A stretch of DNA of 64,000 bases. It comes from Aptenodytes patagonicus. Its lineage: Eukaryota; Chordata; Aves; Sphenisciformes; Spheniscidae. Positions 49,600 to 61,464 of the stretch are shown here, piece after piece. The DNA is taken from positions 7,215,618 to 7,279,617 of the forward strand of contig NC_134951.1 of assembly GCF_965638725.1 (NCBI RefSeq), written 5' to 3'. Under the pieces are notes generated by a model. That model was not told the origin of the DNA and did not search any database. It saw only the letters and a list, made by a program, of their open reading frames with translations. The translations under genes were made by a program, and so were the position numbers. How positions within the stretch are numbered: the stretch's first letter is position 1; every line of letters begins with the position of its first letter.

Positions 49600-50800
49600 C
49601 CCGCCTGCGGCTGCCCCATCCATAGGCAGGACAGCCCCGGACACTGCTGTCCCTCAGTCCGGTGTCACCCTCCCCGTGCTGCAGGTGGCTGAGCCAGCCA
49701 CGACTTGGTGGAGGCAGGTGTCCCGTGCCATGGGGCGGCCACAGATGGAGGGCGCAGATCGGATGGCGACAGGCGGAGGGCGGCCTCCACCTCAGGCACT
49801 GAAGAAGCCCGAGGCAGGCTCGCGGCAGGGCCTCGCTGCCGGCGGAGGGGCGGCCCTGCGTGCCCAGCCCGCCCCACAGGCGCCTCTGCCCCGCTGGCAG
49901 GTTGGCTGCGGCGAGGCCGGGGAAAGCCGTCGGGCGGGGGCCGCGCCCGGTCCGCTCCCGGGCACGGCTGCCGGCGGCGGGCAGCCTCGCACCCCGCCCG
50001 GCCCCTCACGGACCGCCGCCGCCCCGAGCGCCCCACCCCGCCCTCACACTGCCGCCCCACGCTGGCCAATAGTCGCCAAGCCCTGCACGCACGCCCCGCC
50101 CCGGGCGCCCGCTCTGGCCAATGGAGGCTAAGCGGGCTAGGAGGGCTCTCCCCTCACCCTCCCCTCCCGGCCGTGCCGCTACTACACAGCCGGCGTGGAG
50201 CGTTCCACCCTGGGCGAGGGCAGCTCCAGCGGGCTCTGGGCTGAGCCCTGCGGCTCCAGCGTGCCCCGCCCATAACCCTCCTCTTTGTGGCGCCTCCGAG
50301 CAGTCTCCGTTTACCCGGAGCGGCCCGATGTATTGGCCCGCTCCGCCCCTGCCGTTCCCCCTTCCCCCCCCCCCCCCGCGGGGATCAAAATGGACTCGAC
50401 CACTCGGGCAGCCCCCTAACGGTTCCCCGCGGGTCACGTGGAGGGCGCGTGCCCTATGAGGCCGGGGAGGAGGGCGGCCATTTGGCCTCGTGCGGGCGGC
50501 GAAGGCGGCGGCGGAGGGATGAGCTCCGGGCGGGGGACGAGCCCCGGGCGGGGGACGCTCAGCCCCGGCGCCGCCGCGGCCCTGCGGGTCTGCGCAGTGG
50601 GCCTGCGCCCTGAGGTGCCCGTCGTGCGGCTGTGGGGGCTGCTGGGTGAGCGCAGCGCTGACTACATCCGCCTCCGCCGTGAGATCCAGGCGGCGGTGGG
50701 GCCGCGCCTGGCGGCCGCCCCCGGTCCCAGCAGGCCGGTGGGCGGCGGGGCTGGGCTGTGCACTGGAGACCTGGGCCTGGTGGAGGTGGTCGGGCTCTGG
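49600..50800 (+). promoter_or_regulatory. TDRD6: CpG-island promoter of TDRD6
   Basis: The base composition changes abruptly from AT-rich to very GC- and CpG-rich, and stays so into the TDRD6 first exon. CCAAT boxes are at 50066-50070 and 50118-50122, and an inverted one (ATTGG) lies near 50331. There is no TATA box. The start site should lie in the last 400 bases before the ATG. Long open frames in this island are a by-product of few AT-rich stops. Confidence 0.7.
50416..50440 (+). promoter_or_regulatory. TDRD6: MYB-type site and E-box just upstream of TDRD6
   Basis: CTAACGGTT at 50416-50424 fits the MYB consensus YAAC[G/T]G. CACGTG follows at 50435-50440. Both lie about 80-105 bases before the chosen ATG. 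A-MYB (MYBL1) is known to drive piRNA-pathway genes in mouse and rooster testis, so the site is plausible, but occupancy is inferred. Confidence 0.5.
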
Positions 50801-53800
50801 TACCGCTGCTGCGTGGTGAGTCGCAGCGGCCAGGACTACCGTGTCTTCCTGCTTGATGAGGGCTGCACGGTGGTCACGTCTGCCTATTACCTGGCGCGGG
50901 GCTGCAAGGAACTTTTCCACCTGCCCCCTGAGGTGCTGGGCTGTATTGTGGCTGATGTCGTGCCTTCTGGATGCCCCAGGGTGGCATCCTGTGGGGATGC
51001 ACCAGTCTCCACCTGGACAGTGGAGGCTATGGAGTTCCTCAGCTACCTGCATGGCAAGGAGGTGTCTGGCCTGGTGCGGGAGGTGATGACACCGCAGCTC
51101 ATAGTGCTTGAGCTGCCCCAGCTCGTGTCCCAGATGCATCACCTGGGCCTGGCCAGGCAGGTCACTCCCAGTTGGTTCTGCCAGGTGCTCAGGCGCTGCC
51201 TGACTTCTGGCCACTTAAGGAACCAGCTCAAGCTGCAGCCTCCAGCAAGTTCCCTTGCAACTTCTGCAGTGCCACAGCTTCTCCATGTTTTGCTCTCCTA
51301 TCAGCCTGTGTCACCTGCCTTGGATTACTTCTACCCACAGCTTCAGTTGGGTGTGACAGAGCCTGTTCTAGTGACCCATGTCTCTGACCCACACCACATC
51401 TACTGCCAGTTGCAGAGCCTGTCCCAGGAGATCCGTTGCCTTTCTGATACCATGCGCCACACTTATGACCGGTGGGAGCAGGATTTATTACCCAAAGTGG
51501 GCTCACCCTGTGCTGCCCGTGGCATAGATGGCCGGTGGTACCGTGCACTCCTGCTGGAGCTTATTGCTGGGGAGCAGGACCAGCAAGTGGCTCTGGTGAT
51601 CTTTGTGGACTATGGCAGGAAGGAGACTGTGACCAGAGCTAACCTGCGCCATTTGCCTGTTGAGTGTTTTCGCATGCCTGTGGTGACTTATCCATGTGCT
51701 CTTCAGGGTATCTCGGATGGGGGTTGTGGCTGGTCCCCATCGCACATTGATGAGCTGAAAGCATTGGTGCTAGGCAAAGGAGTGAGTGCTCGCATCAAAG
51801 CCTTTAACTCCTTTGAGCATGTCTATTATGTGAGCCTGTACGGGGAAAATGGCATCAACTTGAACTGTCTTTTTGGGGTGCAGGCTTGCTGCCTGGTGAG
51901 CAGCCATACACAGGTCAGCCAAACTGAGGCTCAGGAGCAGCTGGAAGTAGAAGAATCCACAGCTGAAGAACTGGAATTGCCACCAGGAGCACCTCCTGTT
52001 GCTTTAATGCACAAAGATTTGGCCTCTGCTCCTGTAGTCGGTGTGCATCTGAAGTTGGGTGCATTCCATGACGCACAGGTCTCCCACCTCCGAGACCCAT
52101 CCGAGTTCTGGCTCCAGCTCCATGAGCATCGCCGGCTCTTCAGGCAGCTGAGGCAGAGCATGTGGAATTTTTACTCCCATGCCACGAAGCTGGATGGTGC
52201 CGGGTGGGACCTACAGCCTGGATCCCTTTGTTGTGCCAGTGGGAAAGAGGGTGCCTTTTATCGAGCGGTGATCACCAGGGTACTGGACAGTGGGGTAGAA
52301 ATACACCTGGTGGACAGAGGCAGTATGGAAACTGTAGATCGGTGTGCGGTAAAGGAGCTGCTTCCTCGGTTCAGGGAACTACCTGCTTTAGCTCTGAAGT
52401 GTTGTTTGGCAGGTATCTCTGCTCTGAGTGGGAGTTGGAGTGAAGCATCTCTGTCTGCCTTCAGAGAGATTGTACTGAACAAGGGACTAAAGGTTCATTT
52501 TCTGAGCATGCAGGGTGACAAATACGTGGTTGAAATTTTTGACCAGTCCCAATTAGGAGAGAAAAGTGTAAGTAAACTCATGGCCCAGGGAGGGTATGCT
52601 GAATACCAGAGGTGTGAAATACCTGAGACTCTACAGGAATCATCTGTTAAGGCTGTGAGCCAGGCCTCTTCCCCAGCACGTGCTGGGGAGGAAGACCAAG
52701 TAAATGCAGGGAAGAGGCTCGGAGAAGAATCTGATCTAAAGAGAAGTGACAGAGCACTAAATCCATATATGGCTGTGATGGTCAGAGAGCGCCCTGTCGC
52801 AGTCACTCACAATTCTAAAAGTAGTGAATCTGTTCCTGCTCAGAAGTATGAGGGTAAGGAAAACATGCCCATCTCTTGCAGGCAGAATTATGTAGAAATG
52901 AAGCCAAGTTCCTCTTACGGAGGTCAGTTAGAAGTGGGAAGCACAGTTAATGTAGTTGTGTCATGTGTTGAAAATCCTAGTTATTTTTGGTGTCAGTTAA
53001 GTAGAAATTGCCATGACCTTAAAGTATTAATGGCTGAAATTCAGGAGTATTGTAAAAATTCATCCCACCCACATGCTTGGCCAAATTCTGTGTGTTTAGC
53101 CCAGTACTCGGAGGATGAAAAGTGGTACAGGGCTTTAATTGTTAGTGAAGTTCCTTCTGCAGGAAAAGTGGAAGTCATATATGTTGACTATGGCAACAGA
53201 GAGCTGGTCTCTCTAACAAACCTCCGCTCAACTAATGAATGCTTTCTTAGGTTAGAGGCTCAGGCATTCAGGTGCAGCCTTTACAACTTAATCCAGCCAG
53301 ATGGTCCGGATCCTTTTGCTTGGGATGAAGCAGCGATTCAGGCTTTTCAGGAGTTTGTCGATACTTCAGCATCTCACTTTGAACTGAAGTGTACAATATT
53401 TGCCTTGGCTTCGATAAATGATAAGGAGCTATTTAACATTGTAGATTTAATGACACCTTTTCAGAGTGCTTGCCAGTTTCTGACTGAGAGAGGTGTGGCC
53501 AGAACTCTATCTCCTCAAAAGCCTCTGGTATCCTCGGTTCAGCTTCATTCTTACTATTATTCTATGCATGGTATCAAAATTGGGAGTGAGGAAGACGTTT
53601 ATATTACACATGTTGATGATCCATGGACATTTTACTGCCAGCTTGAAAGATGTGCAGATGTCTTAGCACAGCTTACCGATAACATCGGTCGCCTAAGTGG
53701 AACAATGACCAGCTTAGGAACCTTGCAAAAGTCTGGGAGCTTGTGTCTAGCAAAGTATACCGATAATCACTGGTACAGGGGGGTAATTATGAAAACAAAA

Positions 53801-56800
53801 CCTAATACAGAAGTCTTCTTTGTGGATTTTGGGAACACAGAGACAATAGAGAAAGATCATCTGCTTCCTTTACCCAGTGATGCTTGTGATATCTTGCTTT
53901 TGCCAATGCAGGCCATAAAGTGTTCCTTATCTGATATATCTAATGTTCCCAAAGAAGCTACAACATGGTTTAAGCAAGCTGTCCTAGAAAGGCAATTAAA
54001 AGCAATAGTAGTAGCAAAGGAATCTGATGGTAAACTGTTGATTGAGTTGTTTGATGGTAATACTCAAATTAATGCAAAACTGAAGGAGTTAAGCTTAATA
54101 AACAATACAGGACTGTGTAGGCATGTAGAAAATGAAACTTTGTGCTCTAGAAACACAGATGTGAATGAGAGGAATGAGACTGCAGAGTCCCCTTTAAATG
54201 CAGGTATGTCTCTTGAAAGAAAAAAATGCAGCTCTGAAGCCCAGGGAGGAGGGGGCAGTAGCAAAAGTCACTTCAAAGAAGAAGATGTAAGCCCTTTCCA
54301 GCCTGCTACGAAGGGAGATGTGGCAGCTGGATTACTAGAATCTGATGAAATGTTTAGCAGTAAGAAGGATGCTTTTTTGTTAAATAAAGCGGGGGAGGAG
54401 TCTCTGCTCTCTGTCCAGATGGATACACAGTCAGATATTAAATCTGATGCTGAAGGCGGGTGTATAATGCTTAAAAATGTATCTGATCTACTGCAACAGA
54501 AGATAGTGCCAGCTCTTAAAGTGTCAGTGTATGTGTCTCATGTAAATGATCTGTTGGATTTTTATGTTCAACTAGAAAGTGACGAGGCTCAGCTTAACAG
54601 CATTTCAGAAAACTTAAACAATAGGACGCAAGCAAAGAACCCTTGTGGACAACTCTTCCAAGCAGGAGACTTAATCAGTGCTGTTTATTCGGAAGACAGC
54701 CTGTGGTATCGAGCTGTAGTAACAGAGAAGACTTCTGACAATTTGATAAGTATACAATATATTGATTATGGTAATACTTCAGTAATTAATGTTGATCAAG
54801 CGCACAGACTCCCTGAAGACTTGTCATCTATTCCAGCAATAAGTATTCACTGCTTCCTAGGTGGACTTAAATGCAAAAAAAATACAACCTGGGCAGAGAA
54901 AGCAGTGCTTTACTTCATCAAGAGAACAAGTGATGTTCTGCTAATGTGTGAATTTGTAGAGAAGGTTGAGGATAAATGGGAAGTTATTCTCAGTGACCAT
55001 CAAGGTATTATAACAGTGGATTTAGCTGATGAAGATCTTGCAAGTAGGGAAAGATCTTGTTCAACAGAAATACTTGGTAGAGAGAACAGTGACATGGTAA
55101 CTGTGTGTGAGCCTTTGCCTCCTCAGGCACAAAATGAAATTTCCAGTGTAAGTGATTGTAAATCATTTATCTGGAAGTTTCCAGAGGCAGGTCAGACTGT
55201 AAAAACTTATGTCACAGTGGTAAATGGTCCAGAATATTTTTGGAGTCGCAGTGCTGATACAGAAGACATGGATTACATAGAGGAAAAAATAGAGGAAGCT
55301 GAAAACCTTGGACTAAAATCTTGGAACGATTGCAGATCTTGTATTAAAAGTGGTGACGTTTGTCTAGCAAAATACAGTCAAGATGGAAAGTTCTACAGAG
55401 CTAAAGTCAGCAGTGTAAAAGGTGACAACGTAGTTGTTAGGCATGTGGATTACGGAAGCGAGGAAGCTGTTAGCTTGGAGATGGTCAGACAAATTCCATG
55501 TGAATTGCTCAAAATACCTAATCAAGCATTTGCTTGCTGTCTGTCAGGTTTCAGTTCCTCAGAGGGCTCATGGCTTAGTGAAGCAAAAGAGAAGTTTTAT
55601 GATATGACCGAAGACCTCTTATTAGAAGCTGAAGTAATAGAAACTCAGGAAGATAAAGCTTCTGAAGTCCCTCTGTCTGTTGTCAAGCTGGAAGCTTCTG
55701 GCAGGAGTATTAATGAAGAGATGAAGTCTTTTTGGAAGGCTAATAAAGGAACTGGTGACAATGCTTTCTCAAACCTTGAGAACCCCTTAAAGGAAAACAG
55801 ATGTTCAAACAATGATATTGGTCTTTGTCTTGAAAGAGAAACTACTGCTGTTTGTGGATTAGCTCAAGAAGAAAGTGAAAGTGCTTTACTTTGTTCTGAA
55901 CCTTTCCTGGGTGTAACTTCTGGGTGTTCAAATACTGTAGAAACAAATGCGTCAGTGGGAGCTGTTGAGTATATGTCTGGGAAGGCGGATGATGGATGTG
56001 AAACAGATGAACATCAAAGCAACTTTGATAAAGAGATACCTCTATCTGAAGGAGAAAGCAATAACAATGTATTACTAGAACCAACGAGAAGCTGCAGTCT
56101 TCATATTTTGGGGAGTGAAATGAAAGCTGCAGAACATGAGTTACCTGAAGTACCGTTTCGAGAGGATGCTGAGCTGAAAGCAGAACTGACAGGCAGTGCT
56201 TCAGTAGCCAGTCTTTTCCTAGGAAACAAACAAGAAGAACTGCAAAGACTGCCAGTGCTCCAGGTGCATTCATCTTTGAGTGATGAAACGGGGATGTTAG
56301 TAGAACTGGATCAATTACAAATGCATTCTTCGTATTATGATCTAAAAGAGTTCATACTGGAGCTAGAGGCACTTTCAGTGCAGTCCTGCTTTGGTGAAGA
56401 AACAAAGGAAGCTCTGGAAATAGAGTCACTTGAAATGCAGACAGCTTCTGGCAGTGAAGCAAGAGAGAAAGTGTTGGAACGGGAATCGTTTGAGCTGCCA
56501 GTTGTGAGTGAGGAGGCGGAGGAGTTGGCAGCTTTCAAATTTCTTGAAATCTTACCATCACTTAATGAGAGAGAGAACTTGGGGCCTTCAGTTAGCGATG
56601 GACAGAAGACAGTAGAGCTGATTCCATCTGATGTTCAGCTTTCTTTGGGAGGGAAGGCAAAGAAACTGGAATTGAATTTGTCTGGAGTTCCTAAAGCAGA
56701 AGCTACACAAGAAGATTGGATGGAAGTAGAGCCTCCTCCCCTAAGGCTGTCTTCATCTGGTGGTAGACCTGAGAAACAACTGGACCTGAAGACCCATGAC

Positions 56801-59800
56801 ATGCTGTCAATGCTAGGTGCCGAAATTGAGCAGCTTCTGGAACTGGTGCTGCCTGATGTGCAGCCATCTCAGGAAGATGGGGAGGAGGACTCATTAGGGT
56901 TGGAACACACTGCACTGCAAAGTTCTGAAAATAGTGGAAGTCAATTTTCATTTCTTACAAAAGACTTAATGAATCAGAGGCCTGTTTGCACTGTAAAATC
57001 ATGTGACTGCAAAGTTGAGAAACGTAAGGAGTGGCAGAAGAAAGATGACTGTTACATGGAAGAATGGATGAAACAAGACTTGACTGACTCATTTAAAGAA
57101 TGTGGAAATACACGTGTGCAGTCTTCAGACAGTAAGCCTGGGGATGAAGTAGGAAAAAAGCAAAATGAGAACTTGGCTGACTGTGGTGCAGGTAAACTAT
57201 CTGATTTTAAGGAGTTAAATAATCAAAATGTTTTGCAGATTCGAACATGAGAATAGCTTTTTTGTAGTAACCTAAATTTTATTCCCTAATAAGTTACTAC
57301 ATTAGTGTTAACATCAGTATGCTTTGATGGGTTATGGACATCAGAGTAAGCGTAGTATCTCATGGATAGTGTGACAGTCTAACAGCAACTAATCTTACTT
57401 TGAGAGGTTAATGATTTTATGATTGGAAATCTATTTCTGAACATGAAATGCATTTTCAAGCCAGTTCACGGTGACAAATTTTTAACTTTCAAATACTTAA
57501 GTGCAATACTTTGGGGGGGGCAGGGGAGTATGGGAGGAGGGCTGTGATGCATTTGAGTTTTTTGGAGGGGTTGTTTTTGTGTGTTCTTTTTTTTTTCTTC
57601 CTCCTTCATTGATATGTCATCATTTTTGTAGAATGCAATGAGTATACTTGTAATCTGAAGGGCTTTGCTGTTGGTTCCAAATGTGTGGTGTGGACTTCTC
57701 TAAAATGGTGTGAGGCTCGCATTTTGGAGGTATCTGAAAAAGGTACCAAGGTAAGTATGGTTTGAATACTCTGTTTGTATTCTTAAGATCCAGTCCTTCT
57801 CTGGTCTTCCTCCAAACTTTGAATATTTTCCAGAAGTCTCTTACAGAATTTAAGACTTAGTATTGCAAAGGCTGATTCTGGACTTATAGATTACATAGAA
57901 ACAGCAGTGTCTCAAACCGAGTGGATGCTGTATGTCAACACTTGATATTCCCTTCACGTCTTACTCCCCTGCATTGACTGCAAAGACTAAAGGATCTGGC
58001 TCCAGTTTGAGATACATACTCATATGTGTGTGGTTCTATCTGCCTGCAAGTTAATGTTCTGCTCTGGAGCTGTGTTACCATTAAATGCCCATGAAACCTG
58101 GCATTATTTTAATGATGTCTTGAGGAATTAGTGTTAGAACAGTAGAAACTTGGGAAGAAACATTATTAATTACAGTATAATTTAAGAATACACAACTATT
58201 CCTACTTCAGTGAAATGTGTGTTGAATTAGCGGTTGGTGGGAGTTAACTTTAACGGTAGATTATAATCTAATGGGCTGCCTTGTTCTACTGCTGTTTAAG
58301 CTATGGGATAAATGAGAAGTCTTCCTCCAGTTCAGGGGGAGTGTGAGCGTATGTACACATATGCACAGACATTATACTTACATAAAAGGGCCTTTAAGTT
58401 GTAATTTAAGGTTGCAAATCCAAAAGAGCATTCATAAAAGTAACTTTTTGGAAGATTGAATGCCTGAGATCATGGAAGCCAGCTCTCTTGCTAGTAGATT
58501 CCTTAGGTATCTAAAGCTAACCTTAGCTGTATTCAGGTGAGTGTCAGTGTCAGGTATGTAGTGATATCCCTATTCATCAGTTTCCTGCTGGTTCTGATCT
58601 AGTAGGTGTCTTCCAGCCTTCCTCTCTCACCATACTTGGGTTAGAAGCCCAGGAGAGCCTTGAGCAGATTCAGCAGCGATATTCAGCTTTATTAGAGGTT
58701 AACTTGCTCTTCCTTGAAGGTCCAGACTGAAAGCCTTCTCAAAGGCAGGGAATCCTCAGTTGTGTTTTCCTACTACTTTGTCTTATTTGCTGAGTGTATT
58801 CTCGGGATCCACTGCTGTGCTAGATAAGATTTGGCTCTGTCTGTACAGGTCTTTAATCTCTCCAGTGGCAACGAGGAGATTGTGGATCCTGAGAATGTCT
58901 GGAACGGTATTCCTGACTGGGCTTGCAGATCATCTGAGGTATGGCGGTGTGGTAGTGGACTGGGCAGGACAGTACTGATTTTTAGAAAGGGCGCTCTGAG
59001 TTTAGCTGTGATTCATCCTGTGTCACTGTGAGAATAGAAAGGCAAAGTAGTATTAATCTAAATCTGTGCATTCATGCCAACAGCTAGAAGCACAGTATTT
59101 TTCTTTAAGACATCATATTGTCCTTCTTTCTCTAATAGATCTCTATGGAGACTATAGAAATTTGCATATATATATAAAATATATAAATATAACTGATATT
59201 ATATAAATAGTTTACATAAATTGATTTATATAAACTGTCAGCCATTTGGCCTGAGGACTGTGAATTCGGTCTGGGAATAGATTAGTGAATACAGCTCGAA
59301 GGAAGAAATGTTACTGGAAGACTACTATTAATCAAGAACTGTAGAACAATGCTGATGGTGGCTTTTGACAGATCACGCTACTACAGTATTTAACTAACTG
59401 GTAAATCATGAAAAATACTTAATAATAGAAGTAATTAGGAAATGATAGTAAGGTTTTCACCAGTGTTCTTCGTGAAGTACCAATAAATGCAAAAACTCAT
59501 GTCTGGAACCCAAAACTCGTGTCGTCAGCCATGCTACTGATGGTAACAGAATGAATTTCCAGTTCATTCTTCACATGCAGTTTTTGCATCAAAGCGGAAA
59601 GTGGGCGGAAGACTTCTGTAGTGAGTTATAAGGGGGGAAAACAGTGGTAAGTAAGAGGCCAGCAGGGCTGATGTAAAAAGTTAGTCTAGTATTAAAGGAA
59701 GAACCTCAATGGAAAACTATTTTGGCAATAGTGCCAGCTTCCTAACAGAATCCCCTTTTGTTTAGGCAATAACCCCTGCAACAGAAAACTTGCAGTCCTT

Positions 59801-61464
59801 ACCAGAGGAGCCCTTACTTCAAGGTAAGACTACCTTAAACCTCGCAAAGAGGCTGTGTACTTGGTGTTTGGATGCTTTCTAATTTTCTAGAAAATGCTTT
59901 ATTTTAGAAAATACAGTTGAAACTTTTTTTAACTTACATATTTACTCTAATACTGTTGTTGTAATTTTCTTAGTAGCATTAGCTTACGTACTGTCAGTTT
60001 AATGGTGCATACATGCAGTGAAAGCTGCTACTCTGTCTTGATTAGAAATAAATTTAGTATTTATTTATTCAACCTAGTGGACTGAGCCTCTTGGACAAGC
60101 TGGGGTGGTACACCTAAGTTACAGATTTTTTTGGTAGGGTTTTGAGCATTGGCCACCAGCATGCTACTCTTGCTCACGTTTCTGAGGCAAGGTGAGCAAC
60201 TGCTAGGCAGATTGAACTAAGCATTGTAGTCTGGGATTTGAATGCCCCAATCCCTTAATAGATCTTGGTCTGTGAATCTAAACTCATAATAATACCATCT
60301 TAGTTGTAAGGATAGTTTGTGAATAGTGCATGTACATCTTTATTGTTACTTAAAAATTTTGAAGTGTTACTGGCGAACACCTGTTCTGTGTACCAAAATA
60401 GTACAGGTTCTTCCTGATGACAGACTATTTCTATAATCTGTGGAATCACAGAGAAGTTCTGGTTGCAAGGGACCTTTGGAGGTGCTCAAAGCAGGGTCAA
60501 CTCGATCAGGTTGCTTAGGACCGTCCTTTCAGGTCTGGAATCCATCCAAGGATGGAGACTCCAGAACCTCTCTGGGCAACTTGTTCCTGTGTTTGGCCAG
60601 TGGTTGCCTGATGGAGACTGAACTAAGCTTAAGTAGGGATAGCATTTGTGTCTTCAGTGATTGAATTGGTAATTGTATTTCTACAACTGTACAAAAAGCT
60701 GACTGCTTTACAGGTAACAAATAATGAAGCCTGCAACAGAGATCTAGTTACCTGTTGGGCAAAAAACTAATTAAAAGAACTTGATTAAAATGTTAAACTG
60801 GTGAATCTACAAATCCTCCCTCAAATGCAGGATTATTCCTGATCTTGTTTCTGGTTTTGATAATACTTTTACAGTTTTTACCACTTAATTTTAGTGGTTT
60901 TCCCCTTTGGTTGCTAATTATTATTGTCCAAATTTGCCCACTGTCTGTGTTCTTGAATGCTTTGCACAGTATTAGTGTATGCAGCCTCTCAGCAGCAGCA
61001 CAGAAAACATGAGCTAAGGTCATGCAACCATGTGGCACAAACTGGATCTTGCTGCACATGTGGGCCACTGCCTGGAAAGGCAGTTTGAGTAGAAGGTACC
61101 CGATCCACAGGATGCAAAAACTCCTGCAGTGGCTTATGCTAAGCCCACTGAGGGATGGAGTGGCTTGAACTTGTAACTGAAATCTGGGAGCACTGCTAGC
61201 TTAATCTTCTTGGGCAGTTCTGTTGTTTCAACTGTCTTACCCTTATATGATAACTTTGCATAAGTACAGTCTTTTAATGTAGTCCAATATGTTGATGACA
61301 TCTAGTCTGAAGCCTTGTAGAGCTATGACTTTAAGTATTAAAGCATTTATACATGTTTATAGAAACATCTTGATGGGTCTAATCTGTTTTTATTCCCTGT
61401 AGAAAAGCAAACTTGCTGCAGTTCAGATCTAGGCGAAGATTCTCATGTCCTCCAACATTCCTGA
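50519..61464 (+). CDS. TDRD6: TDRD6, multi-Tudor germ-granule protein, 5 coding exons
   Basis: Scaffold of the chromatoid body or germ plasm. Its Tudor domains bind methylated-arginine PIWI proteins (family knowledge). Coding exons: 50519-57191, 57632-57750, 58849-58938, 59766-59823, 61403-61464. Phases join to 7002 bases, 2333 residues (human 2096). Tudor cores with the W/FYR...VDYG pattern start near residues 328, 568, 857, 1073, 1383 and 1612. Degenerate ones lie near 80 (LWYRCCVVS) and at the C-terminus (GSKCVVWTS...NVWNGIP). Between them, residues about 1914-2141 form acidic repeats of some 19 residues. The start at MSSGRGTSPG aligns with human MSSTPG. An in-frame ATG at 50456 would add 21 residues. 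If intron 1 is retained, translation stops at 57248-57250 without the last Tudor-like segment. The tail encoded by the final two exons is supported by splice sites and phase only. Confidence 0.94.
57751..58848 (+). other. TDRD6 intron 2, no further feature seen
   Basis: A 1.1 kb intron without a recognised repeat, RNA gene or extra exon. Confidence 0.5.
59160..59240. repeat. AT-rich low-complexity patch in TDRD6 intron 3
   Basis: A run of ATATATA and ATAAATA words, partly self-complementary. It is probably simple sequence without function. Confidence 0.6.
60439..60640 (-). mobile_element. Old CR1 LINE 3' fragment in TDRD6 intron 4
   Basis: Diverged CR1 3' end, antisense to the gene. The plus strand reads TGGAATCACAGAGAAGTTCT, then GGGACCTTTGGAGGTGCTCA, and the part equivalent to CTCTGGGCAACTTGTTCCTG. 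It is broken and old by its divergence. Confidence 0.75.

Noticed and set aside
49304-50131. A 275-codon open frame upstream of TDRD6
   Set aside because: It lies mostly in the CpG island, has a P/G/A/R-rich composition without any domain, and equally long frames exist on the other strand. It looks like a product of base composition.
50438-50518. An in-frame extension of TDRD6 upstream of the chosen ATG
   Set aside because: The first codons from 50438 lack an ATG. The in-frame ATG at 50456 would add a G/R-rich 21-residue leader with no counterpart in human TDRD6, so the start at 50519 was preferred.
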